Shown: piece by piece, positions 15,593 to 24,239 of the stretch
Position numbering within the stretch: position 1 is the stretch's first letter
How the letters are laid out: the number at the start of each line of letters is the position of its first letter
Assembly: GCF_018130615.1 (NCBI RefSeq)
Contig: NZ_JAFCKB010000006.1
Coordinates: 344,784-408,783, forward strand
Length of the DNA stretch: 64,000 nt
Reading direction: 5' to 3'
Source of the DNA: Bradyrhizobium manausense
Lineage (GTDB): Bacteria > Pseudomonadota > Alphaproteobacteria > Rhizobiales > Xanthobacteraceae
The notes under the pieces: model-generated
What the model was told of the DNA's origin: nothing
The model's input: only the letters and a program-made list of their open reading frames with translations
Database searches by the model: none
Translations under genes and position numbers: made by a program

Positions 15593-17422
15593 CTAGTGAT
15601 TATCCCGCGGCACGCCGAACGTGGAAGCGACGTTCTGGTAGCGCGTGGCGAGCTCCATGCAGGCGCCGGTCGATTGCTGGCCGACGGTGTTGCGATAGAT
15701 CTCCTGCCACGGCGTCTGGTTCGGCGGATGCTTGAAGCCGCCGGCGGCCTTGAGTTCGGTGTGGCGCTTCTTCAGCTCTTCGTCGGAGATCAGGATGTTG
15801 GCGCTGCCCTTGTCGAGGTCAATGCGCACCTTGTCGCCGGTCCTGAGGATCGCAAGTCCGCCATTGGCGGCAGCTTCCGGCGAGGCATTGAGGATCGACG
15901 GCGAGCCCGAGGTGCCGGACTGACGGCCGTCGCCGATGCAGGGCAGGGCGAGGATGCCGCGCTTGATCAGGGCCGCCGGCGGCTGCATGTTCACGACCTC
16001 GGCGCCGCCGGGGTAGCCGATCGGGCCTGCACCGCGGATGAACAGCACGCAGTGCTCGTCGATGCCGAGCGCGGGATCCTCGATCCGCTCGTGGTAATCC
16101 TCCGGCCCCTCGAACACGATGGCACGGCCCTCGAAGGCGTTGAGGTCCTTGGGGTTGCTCAGGTAGCGGTCGCGGAATTCCTTGGAGATCACACTGGTCT
16201 TCATGATCGCGGAATCGAACAGATTGCCGCGCAGCACGATGAAGCCGGCGTCCTTCACCATCGGCTTGTCGTAAGTCCAGATCACGTCGGCGTCCGGCTT
16301 GGGCGCGCCCTTGCAGTTCTCGCCGATGGTGCGGCCGTTCACGGTCAGGACGTTTTCATGGATGCGCTTGTGCTTCATCAGCTCGCCGACCACGGTCGGC
16401 ACGCCACCGGCGCGGTGGAATTCCTCGCCGAGATAGAAGCCGGCGGGCTGAAGATTGACCATCAGCGGAACGTCGTGGCCGTATTTCTGCCAGTCGTCGA
16501 TCGACAGCTCGACCCCGACATGGCGCGCCAGCGCATTGATGTGGATCGGTGCATTGGTCGAGCCGCCGATCGCGGAATTGACCACGATGCAGTTCTCGAA
16601 CGCCTCTCGGGTCAGGATGTCGGAGGGTTTGAGATCCTCCCAGACCATCTCGACGATACGCTTGCCGGTCTCGTAGGCGATCTGGCCGCGCTCGCGGTGT
16701 GGGGCGGGAATCGCCGCGCAGCCCGGCAGCGAGAAGCCGAGCGCTTCCGCAAGCGAGTTCATGGTCGAGGCGGTGCCCATGGTGTTGCAGTGTCCGACCG
16801 AGGGCGTCGAGGACGCCACCAAGTTGATGAAGCCTTCATAGTCGATCTCGCCGGCGGCGAGCTGCTCGCGGGCCTTCCAGACGATGGTCCCCGAGCCGGT
16901 GCGCTGGCCCTGGTGCCAGCCGTTCAGCATCGGCCCACCCGACAGCACGATCGCGGGCAGGTTCACGGTCGCCGCCGCCATCATGCAGGCCGGCGTGGTC
17001 TTGTCGCAGCCGGTCGTCAGCACTACGCCGTCGAGCGGGTAGCCGTAGAGCACCTCGACGAGGCCGAGATAGGCGAGGTTGCGGTCGAGCGCCGCGGTCG
17101 GGCGCTTGCCGGTCTCCTGGATCGGATGGGTCGGGAATTCCATCGCAATGCCGCCGGCCTCACGGATGCCTTCGCGGACACGATGCGCGAGCTCGAGGTG
17201 GTGGCGGTTGCAGGGGGAGAGGTCGTTGCCGGTCTGCGCGATTCCGATGATCGGCTTGCCGGCCTGCAGCTCCTCGCGCGTCAGTCCGTAGTTGAGGAAG
17301 CGCTCCAGATAAAGTGCGGTCATGCCCGGATTGTGCGGGTTGTTGAACCATTCCTGCGAACGAAGGTGGCGGCGGGTGCCGTTGCCGGCGGGCGCGTGCC
17401 CATTGGTTGGCTTTTTTGTCAT
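15593..17422 (-). CDS. IlvD/EDD family sugar-acid dehydratase
   Basis: A 609-residue iron-sulfur dehydratase of the IlvD/EDD superfamily, nearer the sugar-acid (arabonate/xylonate-type) branch than biosynthetic IlvD in context. The three cluster cysteines are visible: C71 (DLSPCNRHH), C139 ([11 protein letters not shown]) and C212 ([11 protein letters not shown]). K141 is at the Mg-ligand position, and [10 protein letters not shown] is present. It would turn an aldonate into a 2-keto-3-deoxy acid. The start at 17422 has GAAGGAG eight bases upstream. It is the first gene of the minus-strand operon. A LacI-type operator at 17561-17574, inside the end of lacI, should control it. The true substrate is unknown. 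Confidence 0.92.
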   Translation of the reverse strand: MTKKPTNGHAPAGNGTRRHLRSQEWFNNPHNPGMTALYLERFLNYGLTREELQAGKPIIGIAQTGNDLSPCNRHHLELAHRVREGIREAGGIAMEFPTHPIQETGKRPTAALDRNLAYLGLVEVLYGYPLDGVVLTTGCDKTTPACMMAAATVNLPAIVLSGGPMLNGWHQGQRTGSGTIVWKAREQLAAGEIDYEGFINLVASSTPSVGHCNTMGTASTMNSLAEALGFSLPGCAAIPAPHRERGQIAYETGKRIVEMVWEDLKPSDILTREAFENCIVVNSAIGGSTNAPIHINALARHVGVELSIDDWQKYGHDVPLMVNLQPAGFYLGEEFHRAGGVPTVVGELMKHKRIHENVLTVNGRTIGENCKGAPKPDADVIWTYDKPMVKDAGFIVLRGNLFDSAIMKTSVISKEFRDRYLSNPKDLNAFEGRAIVFEGPEDYHERIEDPALGIDEHCVLFIRGAGPIGYPGGAEVVNMQPPAALIKRGILALPCIGDGRQSGTSGSPSILNASPEAAANGGLAILRTGDKVRIDLDKGSANILISDEELKKRHTELKAAGGFKHPPNQTPWQEIYRNTVGQQSTGACMELATRYQNVASTFGVPRDNH

Positions 17423-17549
17423 TGGATTCTCCTTCAATGCAAACGCACGGGCCGACTTTGCGGATGTCGATCGGTGCGCTGCCCGGCAGCGCGAGCATGT
17501 AACGACGGCCCGCCTGCTGGCGAACGTTTCCTCACAATTGCGATACTAC

Positions 17550-18644
17550 TCATGGGTCGTTGGTAACGCTATCATTTTGTACGGCTGCCGACCATTCCGG
17601 CGGGCGGGGACCTGCCGGCCGCTGCATCTGCGAACTCTGCCGCTCGATCACGGTGAAGCCGAGATCGAGCACGGGCTGTTCCGGACGCTTGCCTTCGATC
17701 GCCTCGATCAGCATCGCGGCGGCCGTGCTGCCCATCTCGTAGCGGTTCGTCCGCACGCTCGTCAGCGTCGGCACCGAGGAGGCCATGAATTCGAGATCGT
17801 TGAAGCCGACGATCGCGATCTGCTCGGGGACCGCGATCTCCCGGCGCCGGCACTCGAAGAGAACGCCGAGCGCGAGGTCGTCGTTGGCGCAGAACACCGC
17901 GTCGATGTCGGGCTCGCGGGCGAGCAGATCGGCGAACAGCGCGCCGCCGAGCGTCACAGACGTCGGTGTCGCCGTCGTCACGGTCAATCTTTGGTCGAAC
18001 AGGCCGGCATCCTTCATGGCCGCGACATAGCCGTCGAGCCGTCGCTGCACGCGCGGGTCCATGCGTGCGCCGACGAAGCCGATCCTGCGGCGGCCCTGAT
18101 CGAACAGGTGCGCAATCGCTGCGCGGGCTGCATCATAATGAGAAAAGCCGATCATCATGTCGATCGGGCTCGGCCCGATCTCCATGATCTGGACGATCGG
18201 GCAGTCGGCCGCCTCCAGCATCGCGCGCGATTCCGTGGTCTGGTCGATGCCGGTGACGATCAGTCCCGCCGGCTTCTGCGCCAGAAACAGGCGCAGCAGC
18301 TTCTCCTCCTGGAGAATACTGTAGCGCGTGTTGGACAATTGGATCGAGTAGCGGCTGCCTTCGGAGGCGTCGTAGATGCCGCGCAGCACGTCGGAGAACA
18401 CGTTGTTGGTCAGTGACGGAATCAAGACGCCGATCACCTCGGTGCGCTGCGAGGCAAGTGCGCGTGCCGCAAGGTTAGGCACATAGCCGAGCTCCCGGGC
18501 CGCGCTTTCGACCCGCGTCCGCTTGGCAACCGACAGCGCCTCCGGATTGCGGAAGAAGCGGGATGCCGTAATCGGGCTCACGCCGGCGAGCTCGGCGACT
18601 TCGGCCAGCCGAATCTTGCCAGACTTGGTGCGCTTTCGACCCAT
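17550..18644 (-). CDS. LacI family transcriptional regulator
   Basis: A 364-residue repressor with an N-terminal helix-turn-helix and hinge (IRLAEVAELAGVSPITASRFFRNPEAL, then ARELGYVPNLAARALASQRT) and a periplasmic-binding-protein-type sugar-binding domain. It lies between the ABC importer (divergent, plus) and the dehydratase operon (same strand, downstream). Related dyads TGACAGCGCTACCA (18687-18700) and TGGTAACGCTATCA (17561-17574) flank it, which suggests it represses both units and itself. The second dyad lies inside its own last codons. The inducer is probably the imported sugar or an intermediate. Confidence 0.93.
   Translation of the reverse strand: MGRKRTKSGKIRLAEVAELAGVSPITASRFFRNPEALSVAKRTRVESAARELGYVPNLAARALASQRTEVIGVLIPSLTNNVFSDVLRGIYDASEGSRYSIQLSNTRYSILQEEKLLRLFLAQKPAGLIVTGIDQTTESRAMLEAADCPIVQIMEIGPSPIDMMIGFSHYDAARAAIAHLFDQGRRRIGFVGARMDPRVQRRLDGYVAAMKDAGLFDQRLTVTTATPTSVTLGGALFADLLAREPDIDAVFCANDDLALGVLFECRRREIAVPEQIAIVGFNDLEFMASSVPTLTSVRTNRYEMGSTAAAMLIEAIEGKRPEQPVLDLGFTVIERQSSQMQRPAGPRPPEWSAAVQNDSVTNDP
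17561..17574. promoter_or_regulatory. LacI-type operator for dehydratase operon, inside 3' end of lacI
   Basis: TGGTAACGCTATCA is a near-palindrome around the central CG and matches the other site at 18687-18700, read on the opposite strand as TGGTAGCGCTGTCA, at 12 of 14 positions. GTCGTT also lies just upstream of both copies in that orientation. It sits 139 bases before the dehydratase start and overlaps the last codons of the repressor gene. Confidence 0.65.
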
Positions 18645-18686
18645 TTGTTGCTCTTAACACAGCCGCTCCCGCAAACAAAGGATCGT

Positions 18687-18700
18687 TGACAGCGCTACCA
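18687..18700. promoter_or_regulatory. LacI-type operator between lacI and ABC importer
   Basis: TGACAGCGCTACCA is an imperfect palindrome around AGCGCT. It lies 43 bases before the lacI start and 149 bases before the ABC ATPase start, so one site could serve repression of both divergent units. It resembles the A/T-TAGCGCTA core common to LacI/GntR-type sugar repressors. Confidence 0.65.
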
Positions 18701-18848
18701 GCAACGACTAACCAAAGACAAATTGCCAAACCCGCACAAACTGCCGACAATGTCGCCTGTTAAGAGGGGCTTCGGGTCGGCGAAGTTCAGAAAAAACAAG
18801 ACGGTGGCGGCGCGCCAATTGCGTCGTCTAGTCGAAGGAGGGAGCTAG

Positions 18849-19910
18849 ATGTCGTCTGTGCAAATCCGCGACGTGCGGAAATCGTTCGGCAATTTTGAGG
18901 TCCTGCACGGCGTCTCGATCCCGATCGAGGACGGCCAGTTCGTCGTCCTGGTTGGCCCCTCCGGCTGCGGCAAGTCGACGCTCCTGCGCATGCTCGCGGG
19001 CCTCGAGAACATCACCTCCGGCACGATCTCGATCGGCGACCGCGTCGTCAACAATGTCCAGCCGAAGGAGCGGGACATTGCGATGGTGTTCCAGAACTAC
19101 GCGCTCTATCCGCACATGACGGTCGCCGAGAACATGGGCTTCTCGCTGAAGCTGCGGAATGCCGGCTCCGACGAGATCAACAAACGCGTCAAGCGCGCCG
19201 CCGAGATCCTTGCACTGTCGCCGCTGCTCGATCGCTATCCGCGCCAGCTCTCCGGCGGCCAGCGCCAGCGCGTCGCCATGGGCCGCGCCATCGTACGCGA
19301 TCCCCAGGTGTTCCTGTTCGACGAGCCGTTGTCGAACCTGGACGCCAAGCTGCGCGTTGCCATGCGCACCGAGATCAAGGAATTGCACCAGCGGCTCAAG
19401 ACCACGACCGTTTACGTCACCCACGACCAGATCGAGGCCATGACCATGGCTGACAAGATCGTCGTGATGCACGACGGCATTGTCGAGCAGATGGGCACGC
19501 CGCTCGAGCTCTATGACAAGCCGGAAAACCAGTTCGTCGCCGGCTTCATCGGCTCGCCCGCCATGAACTTCCTCAAAGGCCATGTGCGCGTGAACGGCGT
19601 TGCGACCTTCGAGGGTCCGAACGGCGTCAAGCTGCCGCTCAAGTCCGCGCCGGCCGGCTCCGACGGCAAGCCCGCCGTCTACGGCGTGCGGCCCGAGCAC
19701 TTCACCATTGCCGATGATGGCGCCGAGGCGGAGATCGTTGTGGTCGAGCCGACCGGCTCGGAGACGCAGGTGTTCGCGAAGGTCGGCGGCGAGCAGGTCG
19801 TCGCGGTCTTCCGCGAGCGTCACCAGTTCAATCCGGGGGACAAGGTGCGGCTGAAGCCCGACCCGGCGCTGGTGCATCTGTTCGACGAGGCGACGGGTAA
19901 GCGCATGTAG
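18849..19910 (+). CDS. sugar ABC transporter ATP-binding protein (UgpC/MalK type)
   Basis: A 353-residue ATPase energising the importer encoded downstream. Walker A GPSGCGKST is at 36-44, the Q-loop FQNYALYPHM at about 81-90, the signature LSGGQ at 134-138, and Walker B FLFDEPLSNLDAKLR follows. The C-terminal 110 residues form the OB-like regulatory domain typical of the MalK/UgpC group. The leader GGAGGGAGCTAG gives a strong ribosome-binding site. It is the first gene of the plus-strand unit controlled by the divergent LacI repressor. Confidence 0.95.
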   Translation: MSSVQIRDVRKSFGNFEVLHGVSIPIEDGQFVVLVGPSGCGKSTLLRMLAGLENITSGTISIGDRVVNNVQPKERDIAMVFQNYALYPHMTVAENMGFSLKLRNAGSDEINKRVKRAAEILALSPLLDRYPRQLSGGQRQRVAMGRAIVRDPQVFLFDEPLSNLDAKLRVAMRTEIKELHQRLKTTTVYVTHDQIEAMTMADKIVVMHDGIVEQMGTPLELYDKPENQFVAGFIGSPAMNFLKGHVRVNGVATFEGPNGVKLPLKSAPAGSDGKPAVYGVRPEHFTIADDGAEAEIVVVEPTGSETQVFAKVGGEQVVAVFRERHQFNPGDKVRLKPDPALVHLFDEATGKRM

Positions 19911-19964
19911 CGGCGTTTCGTGACGTAAGACTGCCAAATACAAATAAAATTTAGGGAGAGAACG

Positions 19965-21278
19965 ATGAGCGATTTCGACAGGCGAAGTGTGCTTAAAGCC
20001 GGCCTGGGCGGCGCAGCGTTGCTGGCTGGCCCAGGTATCGTCCCCGTCCGGGCTGCGGAGTGGACCAACACGCCGGAGCCGAACGCCTCTATCCGCGTGC
20101 TGCGCTGGAAGCAGTTCATCCAGGCCGAGTTCGACAAGTTCGCCGAGCAGACCAAGAAGTTCTCCGAGAAGACCGGCATCAAGGTGAAGCTCGAGGCCGA
20201 GAGCTGGGAAGACATTCGCCCCAAGGCCGCGGTCGCCGCCAACGTCGGCGCCGGTCCCGATCTCATCATCGGGACGCTCGATGACCCCTTCAAATTCCCC
20301 GAGAAGCTGATCGACATGACCGATGTCGCCGACTATCTCGGCAAGCAGTATGGCGGCTGGTACCCGGTGGCCGAGCGCTACGGCAAGAAAGGCAACGGCT
20401 GGATCGCCATTCCGCAAGGCGCGACCGGCGGCTGTCTGAACTACCGCATCAGCCACGTGAAAGCCGCGGGCTTCGAGCAATTCCCCAAGGACACCGACGG
20501 CTTCCTCAAGCTGTGCCAGGCCCTGAAGAAGAACAACACGCCGGCGGGCTTCGCGCTCGGCCATGCTACGGGCGATGCCAACGGCTGGTGCCAGTGGGCG
20601 CTGTGGGCGTTCGGCGGCAAGGTTGTCAACGACAAGAACGAGGTCGTGATCGACTCGCCGGAGACGATCGCCGCGATCGAATACGTGAAGCAGCTCTATG
20701 CGACGTTCATTCCGGGCGTGCTGTCGTGGAACGATAGCAACAACAACAAGGCGTTCCTGAACGGCGAGCTCAGCCTCACCCTGAACGGCATCTCGATCTG
20801 GACCGTCGGCAAGAACTCGACCGATCCGAAGCAGCAGGAGATCGCCAAGGACATGGATCATGCGCCGATGCCGATCGGGCCCGTGGGCGTGCCGACCGAG
20901 CAGCAGAACGTCCTCGTCTACTACGGCTACAAGCACTCGAAGTATCCGAAGGCGGTCAAGGAATACATCAAGTTCATGATGGACAAGGAGAACTACGACG
21001 CCTGGGAGGTCGCCTCCAACGGCTACGTCTCGCCGCCGCTCCCGGCCTATAACGACAATCCGGTGTGGACCTCCGATCCCAAGATCACGCCGTATCGCGA
21101 CTGTCTGAAGCGCTGCCGCGATAACGGCTATGCCGGCGATCTTGGCTATGCCTCGGCCGCCGTCATGGGCGACTTCGTCGTGGTCGATATGTTCGCGGAA
21201 GCCGCCTCCGGCTCGGCCACGCCGCAGGAGGCAGCGAAACGCGCCGCCGAGCGCGCCAAGCGCTACTACCAGGTCTGA
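19965..21278 (+). CDS. extracellular sugar-binding protein of ABC importer (Tat-type leader)
   Basis: A 437-residue family-1 solute-binding protein. The leader DFDRRSVLKAGLGGAALLAG has twin arginines followed by a hydrophobic core, so export by the Tat route is likely. The mature part has the usual motifs of the group (KVKLEAESWEDIRPKAAVA, a mid-chain WALWAFGGKVV, and GNGW near ligand-contact positions). It would capture the sugar or sugar acid in the periplasm and deliver it to the two permeases that follow. A terminator-like hairpin after the gene should keep its transcript in excess. Confidence 0.94.
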   Translation: MSDFDRRSVLKAGLGGAALLAGPGIVPVRAAEWTNTPEPNASIRVLRWKQFIQAEFDKFAEQTKKFSEKTGIKVKLEAESWEDIRPKAAVAANVGAGPDLIIGTLDDPFKFPEKLIDMTDVADYLGKQYGGWYPVAERYGKKGNGWIAIPQGATGGCLNYRISHVKAAGFEQFPKDTDGFLKLCQALKKNNTPAGFALGHATGDANGWCQWALWAFGGKVVNDKNEVVIDSPETIAAIEYVKQLYATFIPGVLSWNDSNNNKAFLNGELSLTLNGISIWTVGKNSTDPKQQEIAKDMDHAPMPIGPVGVPTEQQNVLVYYGYKHSKYPKAVKEYIKFMMDKENYDAWEVASNGYVSPPLPAYNDNPVWTSDPKITPYRDCLKRCRDNGYAGDLGYASAAVMGDFVVVDMFAEAASGSATPQEAAKRAAERAKRYYQV

Positions 21279-21287
21279 TCCGCTAGC

Positions 21288-21331
21288 GCGGCGGCGTCCA
21301 GTTCGCTGGGCGCCGCCGTTGTCGTTCTTTT
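21288..21331 (+). terminator. intercistronic hairpin between binding protein and permease
   Basis: CGGCGGCGTCC (21288-21298) pairs with GGGCGCCGCCG (21307-21317), with one wobble, around an eight-base loop. A T-rich stretch TTCTTTTT follows at about 21324-21331. Such partial terminators or stabilising hairpins after binding-protein genes commonly raise binding-protein levels over permease levels. Confidence 0.55.
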
Positions 21332-21343
21332 TGGGAGTCCGAC

Positions 21344-22291
21344 ATGGCCGTTATCGCCGAGCCCGTCGCCGCGCAGATCAAGCGCAGCAGCTTGTGGACC
21401 AGGGCGTTCGAAAGCCGGAATTTTCTCGGCGCCATGTTCATGGTGCCGGCGATCGCCATCCTGATCCTCTTTCTGGCTTATCCGCTGGCGCTCGGGTTCT
21501 GGCTCGGCATGACCGACACCAAGATCGGTGGCGTCGGCCGTTTCATCGGCTTCCAGAACTTCGTCTCGCTGTCCAAGGACAGCGTGTTCTGGCTGTCGGT
21601 GTTCAATACCATTTTCTACACGGTGTTCGCGAGCATCGTGAAGTTCGCGGTCGGGCTCTATCTGGCCCTGCTGCTCAACGAGCGGCTGCCGTTCAAGTCG
21701 ATGGTCCGCGCCATCGTGCTGTTGCCCTTCGTGGTGCCGACCGTGCTGTCGGCGATCGCCTTCTGGTGGATCTATGACAGCCAGTTCTCGATCATCTCCT
21801 GGGTGCTGATCAAGGCGGGCCTGCTAACCCACTACATCGATTTCCTCGGCGATCCCTGGAATGCGCGCTGGTCCGTCGTGCTCGCCAACATCTGGCGCGG
21901 CGTGCCCTTCGTCGCGATCACGCTGCTGGCGGGATTGCAGACCATCTCGCCGTCGCTCTACGAGGCCGCAAACCTCGACGGCGCCACCAACATGCAGCGC
22001 TTCCGCCACATCACGCTGCCGATGCTGTCGCCGATCATCGCGGTCGTGATGACGTTCTCGGTGCTGATGACCTTTACCGACTTCCAGCTCATCTACACCA
22101 TCACGCGCGGTGGTCCGATCAATGCGACGCACCTGATGGCGACGCTGTCGTTCCAGCGCGCCATCACCGGCGGCAACCTTGGCGAGGGCGCGGCGATCTC
22201 GAATGCGATGATCCCGTTCCTGGTCGCGGCGATCCTGCTCAGCTTCTTCGGGCTTCAACGCTCACGCTGGCAGCAGGGCGGGAGGGACTGA
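21344..22291 (+). CDS. sugar ABC transporter permease (MalF/UgpA type)
   Basis: A 315-residue inner-membrane permease with about six hydrophobic helices. The EAA loop that contacts the ATPase reads YEAANLDGATNMQRFRHITLPMLSP. The long periplasmic loop of E. coli MalF is absent, as in the UgpA branch. It is followed two bases later by its partner permease. Confidence 0.94.
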   Translation: MAVIAEPVAAQIKRSSLWTRAFESRNFLGAMFMVPAIAILILFLAYPLALGFWLGMTDTKIGGVGRFIGFQNFVSLSKDSVFWLSVFNTIFYTVFASIVKFAVGLYLALLLNERLPFKSMVRAIVLLPFVVPTVLSAIAFWWIYDSQFSIISWVLIKAGLLTHYIDFLGDPWNARWSVVLANIWRGVPFVAITLLAGLQTISPSLYEAANLDGATNMQRFRHITLPMLSPIIAVVMTFSVLMTFTDFQLIYTITRGGPINATHLMATLSFQRAITGGNLGEGAAISNAMIPFLVAAILLSFFGLQRSRWQQGGRD

Positions 22292-22293
22292 CC

Positions 22294-23169
22294 ATGACCA
22301 CCGTAGACGATCAAAGCGTCGGAATGGACTATCTGGAGAGTTTTCCGCGGAAGTTCCTGCGCGTTTATCTCCCGCTCGGTCTGATCATCCTCTTCCTGCT
22401 GTTTCCGTTCTACTGGATGGCGGTGACGACGTTCAAACCCGACGCGGAAATGTACGACTACGAGAAGTACAATCCGTTCCTGATCGCGCACCCGACCCTG
22501 GAGCACATCAAGAAGCTGTTCTTCGACACCGACTATCCGCTGTGGATGTGGAACACGGTGATCGTCTCGGTGTCCTCGACCTTCATCTCGCTGTTCGCCA
22601 GTGTCTGCGCGGCCTATGCGATCGAGCGCCTGCGCTACAAGGGCTCGCGCTATGTCGGCCTCGCGATCTTCCTCGGCTATTTGGTCCCGCCCTCGATCCT
22701 TTTCATTCCGCTGGCGGCGATCGTATTCCAGCTCGGCCTGTTCGACGGCAATCTGGCGTTGATCCTGACCTATCCGACCTTCCTGATCCCGTTCTGCACC
22801 TGGCTGCTGATGGGCTATTTCCGCACCATTCCCTACGAGCTGGAGGAATGCGCACTGATCGACGGCGCCACGCGGCTTCAGATCCTGGTCAAGATCACGC
22901 TGCCGCTGTCGCTCCCAGGGGTGATTTCGGCCGGCATCTTCGCCTTCACGCTGTCCTGGAACGAGTTCATCTACGCGCTGACCTTCATCTCCTCGTCGGA
23001 GAACAAGACCATTCCGGTCGGCGCCATCACCGAGCTCGTCAATGGCGACGTCTATCATTGGGGTGCGCTGATGGCGGCGGCCCTGACTGGCTCGGTCCCC
23101 GTAGTTATCCTTTATTCCTTCTTCGTAGAGTACTATGTGTCGGCGATGACCGGCGCCGTGAAGGAATGA
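22294..23169 (+). CDS. sugar ABC transporter permease (MalG/UgpE type)
   Basis: A 291-residue inner-membrane permease forming a heterodimer with the preceding one. It has about six helices and the EAA motif YELEECALIDGATRLQILVKITLPLSLPG, plus the family segment FPFYWMAVTTFKPDAEMY near the N-terminus. It starts two bases after the previous stop and is followed by a DenD-like dehydrogenase in the same direction. Confidence 0.94.
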   Translation: MTTVDDQSVGMDYLESFPRKFLRVYLPLGLIILFLLFPFYWMAVTTFKPDAEMYDYEKYNPFLIAHPTLEHIKKLFFDTDYPLWMWNTVIVSVSSTFISLFASVCAAYAIERLRYKGSRYVGLAIFLGYLVPPSILFIPLAAIVFQLGLFDGNLALILTYPTFLIPFCTWLLMGYFRTIPYELEECALIDGATRLQILVKITLPLSLPGVISAGIFAFTLSWNEFIYALTFISSSENKTIPVGAITELVNGDVYHWGALMAAALTGSVPVVILYSFFVEYYVSAMTGAVKE

Positions 23170-23244
23170 TCGCGGGGCCTGCCTGAGAACGCGCCAACGG
23201 GTTTCAAGAGCGGCGCGTTCCGGCCAATAAGAAGGAGTAGGCTC

Positions 23245-24231
23245 TTGCACATTCTGGTTCTGGGCGCGGCTGGCATGGTCGGCCGCAAATTGTGTGAACG
23301 TCTCTTGCGCGACGGCCGTCTCGGCAAGAGCGACATCACCAAATTGACCATGCATGACGTGGTCGAGCCCAAGAAGCCGGAGAAAGCCGGTTTTCCGGTC
23401 GAGACCGTCGCGGGCGATTTCGCCGTCCCCGGCGCTGCCGAAAAGCTGATCGCCGGCCGCCCGGACGTGATCTTCCATCTCGCCGCGATCGTCTCGGGCG
23501 AGGCCGAACTCGATTTCGACAAGGGCTACCGCATCAACCTCGACGGCACGCGGATGTTGCTCGACGCGATCAGGCTCGTCGGCGGCGGCTACAAGCCCCG
23601 CGTGGTGTTCACGTCCTCGATCGCGGTGTTTGGCGCCCCGTTCCCGGATGCGATCGGCGACGAGTTCTTCCATACGCCGCTGCTCAGCTACGGTACCCAG
23701 AAGGCGATCGGCGAATTGCTGCTGGCCGACTATTCCCGCCGCGGCTTCTTGGACGGGATCGGCATTCGCCTGCCGACCATCTGCATCCGTCCCGGTCTGC
23801 CCAACAAAGCGGCATCGGGCTTCTTCTCCAACATCCTGCGCGAGCCGCTGGCCGGCAAGGAGGCGATCCTCCCGGTGTCCGAGGACGTCCGCCACTGGCA
23901 CGCGACGCCGCGCTCGGCCGTCGGCTTCCTGCTGCATGCTGGAACCATGGATCTCGCCAAGGTCGGTCCGCGCCGCAACCTGACCATGCCGGGCCTGTCG
24001 GCTACCGTCGGCGAGCAGATCGCCGCGCTGAAGCGGGTCGCGGGTGACAAGGTCGCAGCCCGCATCAAGCGGGAGCCCGATCCCTTCATCGTCGGCATCG
24101 TCGGCGGCTGGCCGCGCAACTTCGACGCAAAGCGGTCGCTCGAGCTCGGCTTCACCACTGCCGAGAAGACTTTCGACGACATCATCCGCATTCACATCGA
24201 AGACGAGCTCGGCGGCAATTTCGTCGCCTGA
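23245..24231 (+). CDS. NAD-dependent extended SDR, D-erythronate dehydrogenase (DenD)-like
   Basis: A 328-residue extended short-chain dehydrogenase. GAAGMVG is at 7-13, SS at 124-125, and the catalytic Y149-x-x-x-K153 lies in SYGTQKAIGE. The overall pattern (GDEFFHTPLLSYGTQKAIGELLLADYSRRGFLDG, then IRLPTICIRPGLPNKAASGFFSNI) is that of DenD-type enzymes, which oxidise four-carbon sugar acids; this branch has many uncharacterised relatives. The TTG start is supported by AAGGAG at 23232-23237, seven bases upstream. It follows the importer and precedes a KDG-type kinase, so it likely oxidises the imported compound or an intermediate. The exact substrate is uncertain. Confidence 0.85.
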   Translation: MHILVLGAAGMVGRKLCERLLRDGRLGKSDITKLTMHDVVEPKKPEKAGFPVETVAGDFAVPGAAEKLIAGRPDVIFHLAAIVSGEAELDFDKGYRINLDGTRMLLDAIRLVGGGYKPRVVFTSSIAVFGAPFPDAIGDEFFHTPLLSYGTQKAIGELLLADYSRRGFLDGIGIRLPTICIRPGLPNKAASGFFSNILREPLAGKEAILPVSEDVRHWHATPRSAVGFLLHAGTMDLAKVGPRRNLTMPGLSATVGEQIAALKRVAGDKVAARIKREPDPFIVGIVGGWPRNFDAKRSLELGFTTAEKTFDDIIRIHIEDELGGNFVA

Positions 24232-24239
24232 TCTAACCG

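Noticed and set aside
15596-17566. 656-codon plus-strand frame opposite the dehydratase gene
   Set aside because: The dehydratase on the minus strand has conserved cluster cysteines and a ribosome-binding site; the opposite frame has neither motifs nor a start signal.
18828-20936. 702-codon minus-strand frame opposite the ABC ATPase and binding-protein genes
   Set aside because: Both plus-strand genes carry clear family motifs; the antisense frame runs across their boundary with low-complexity composition.
22255-24195. 646-codon minus-strand frame opposite the permease and DenD-like genes
   Set aside because: It is an antisense shadow rich in Arg, Asp and Glu without recognisable domains.
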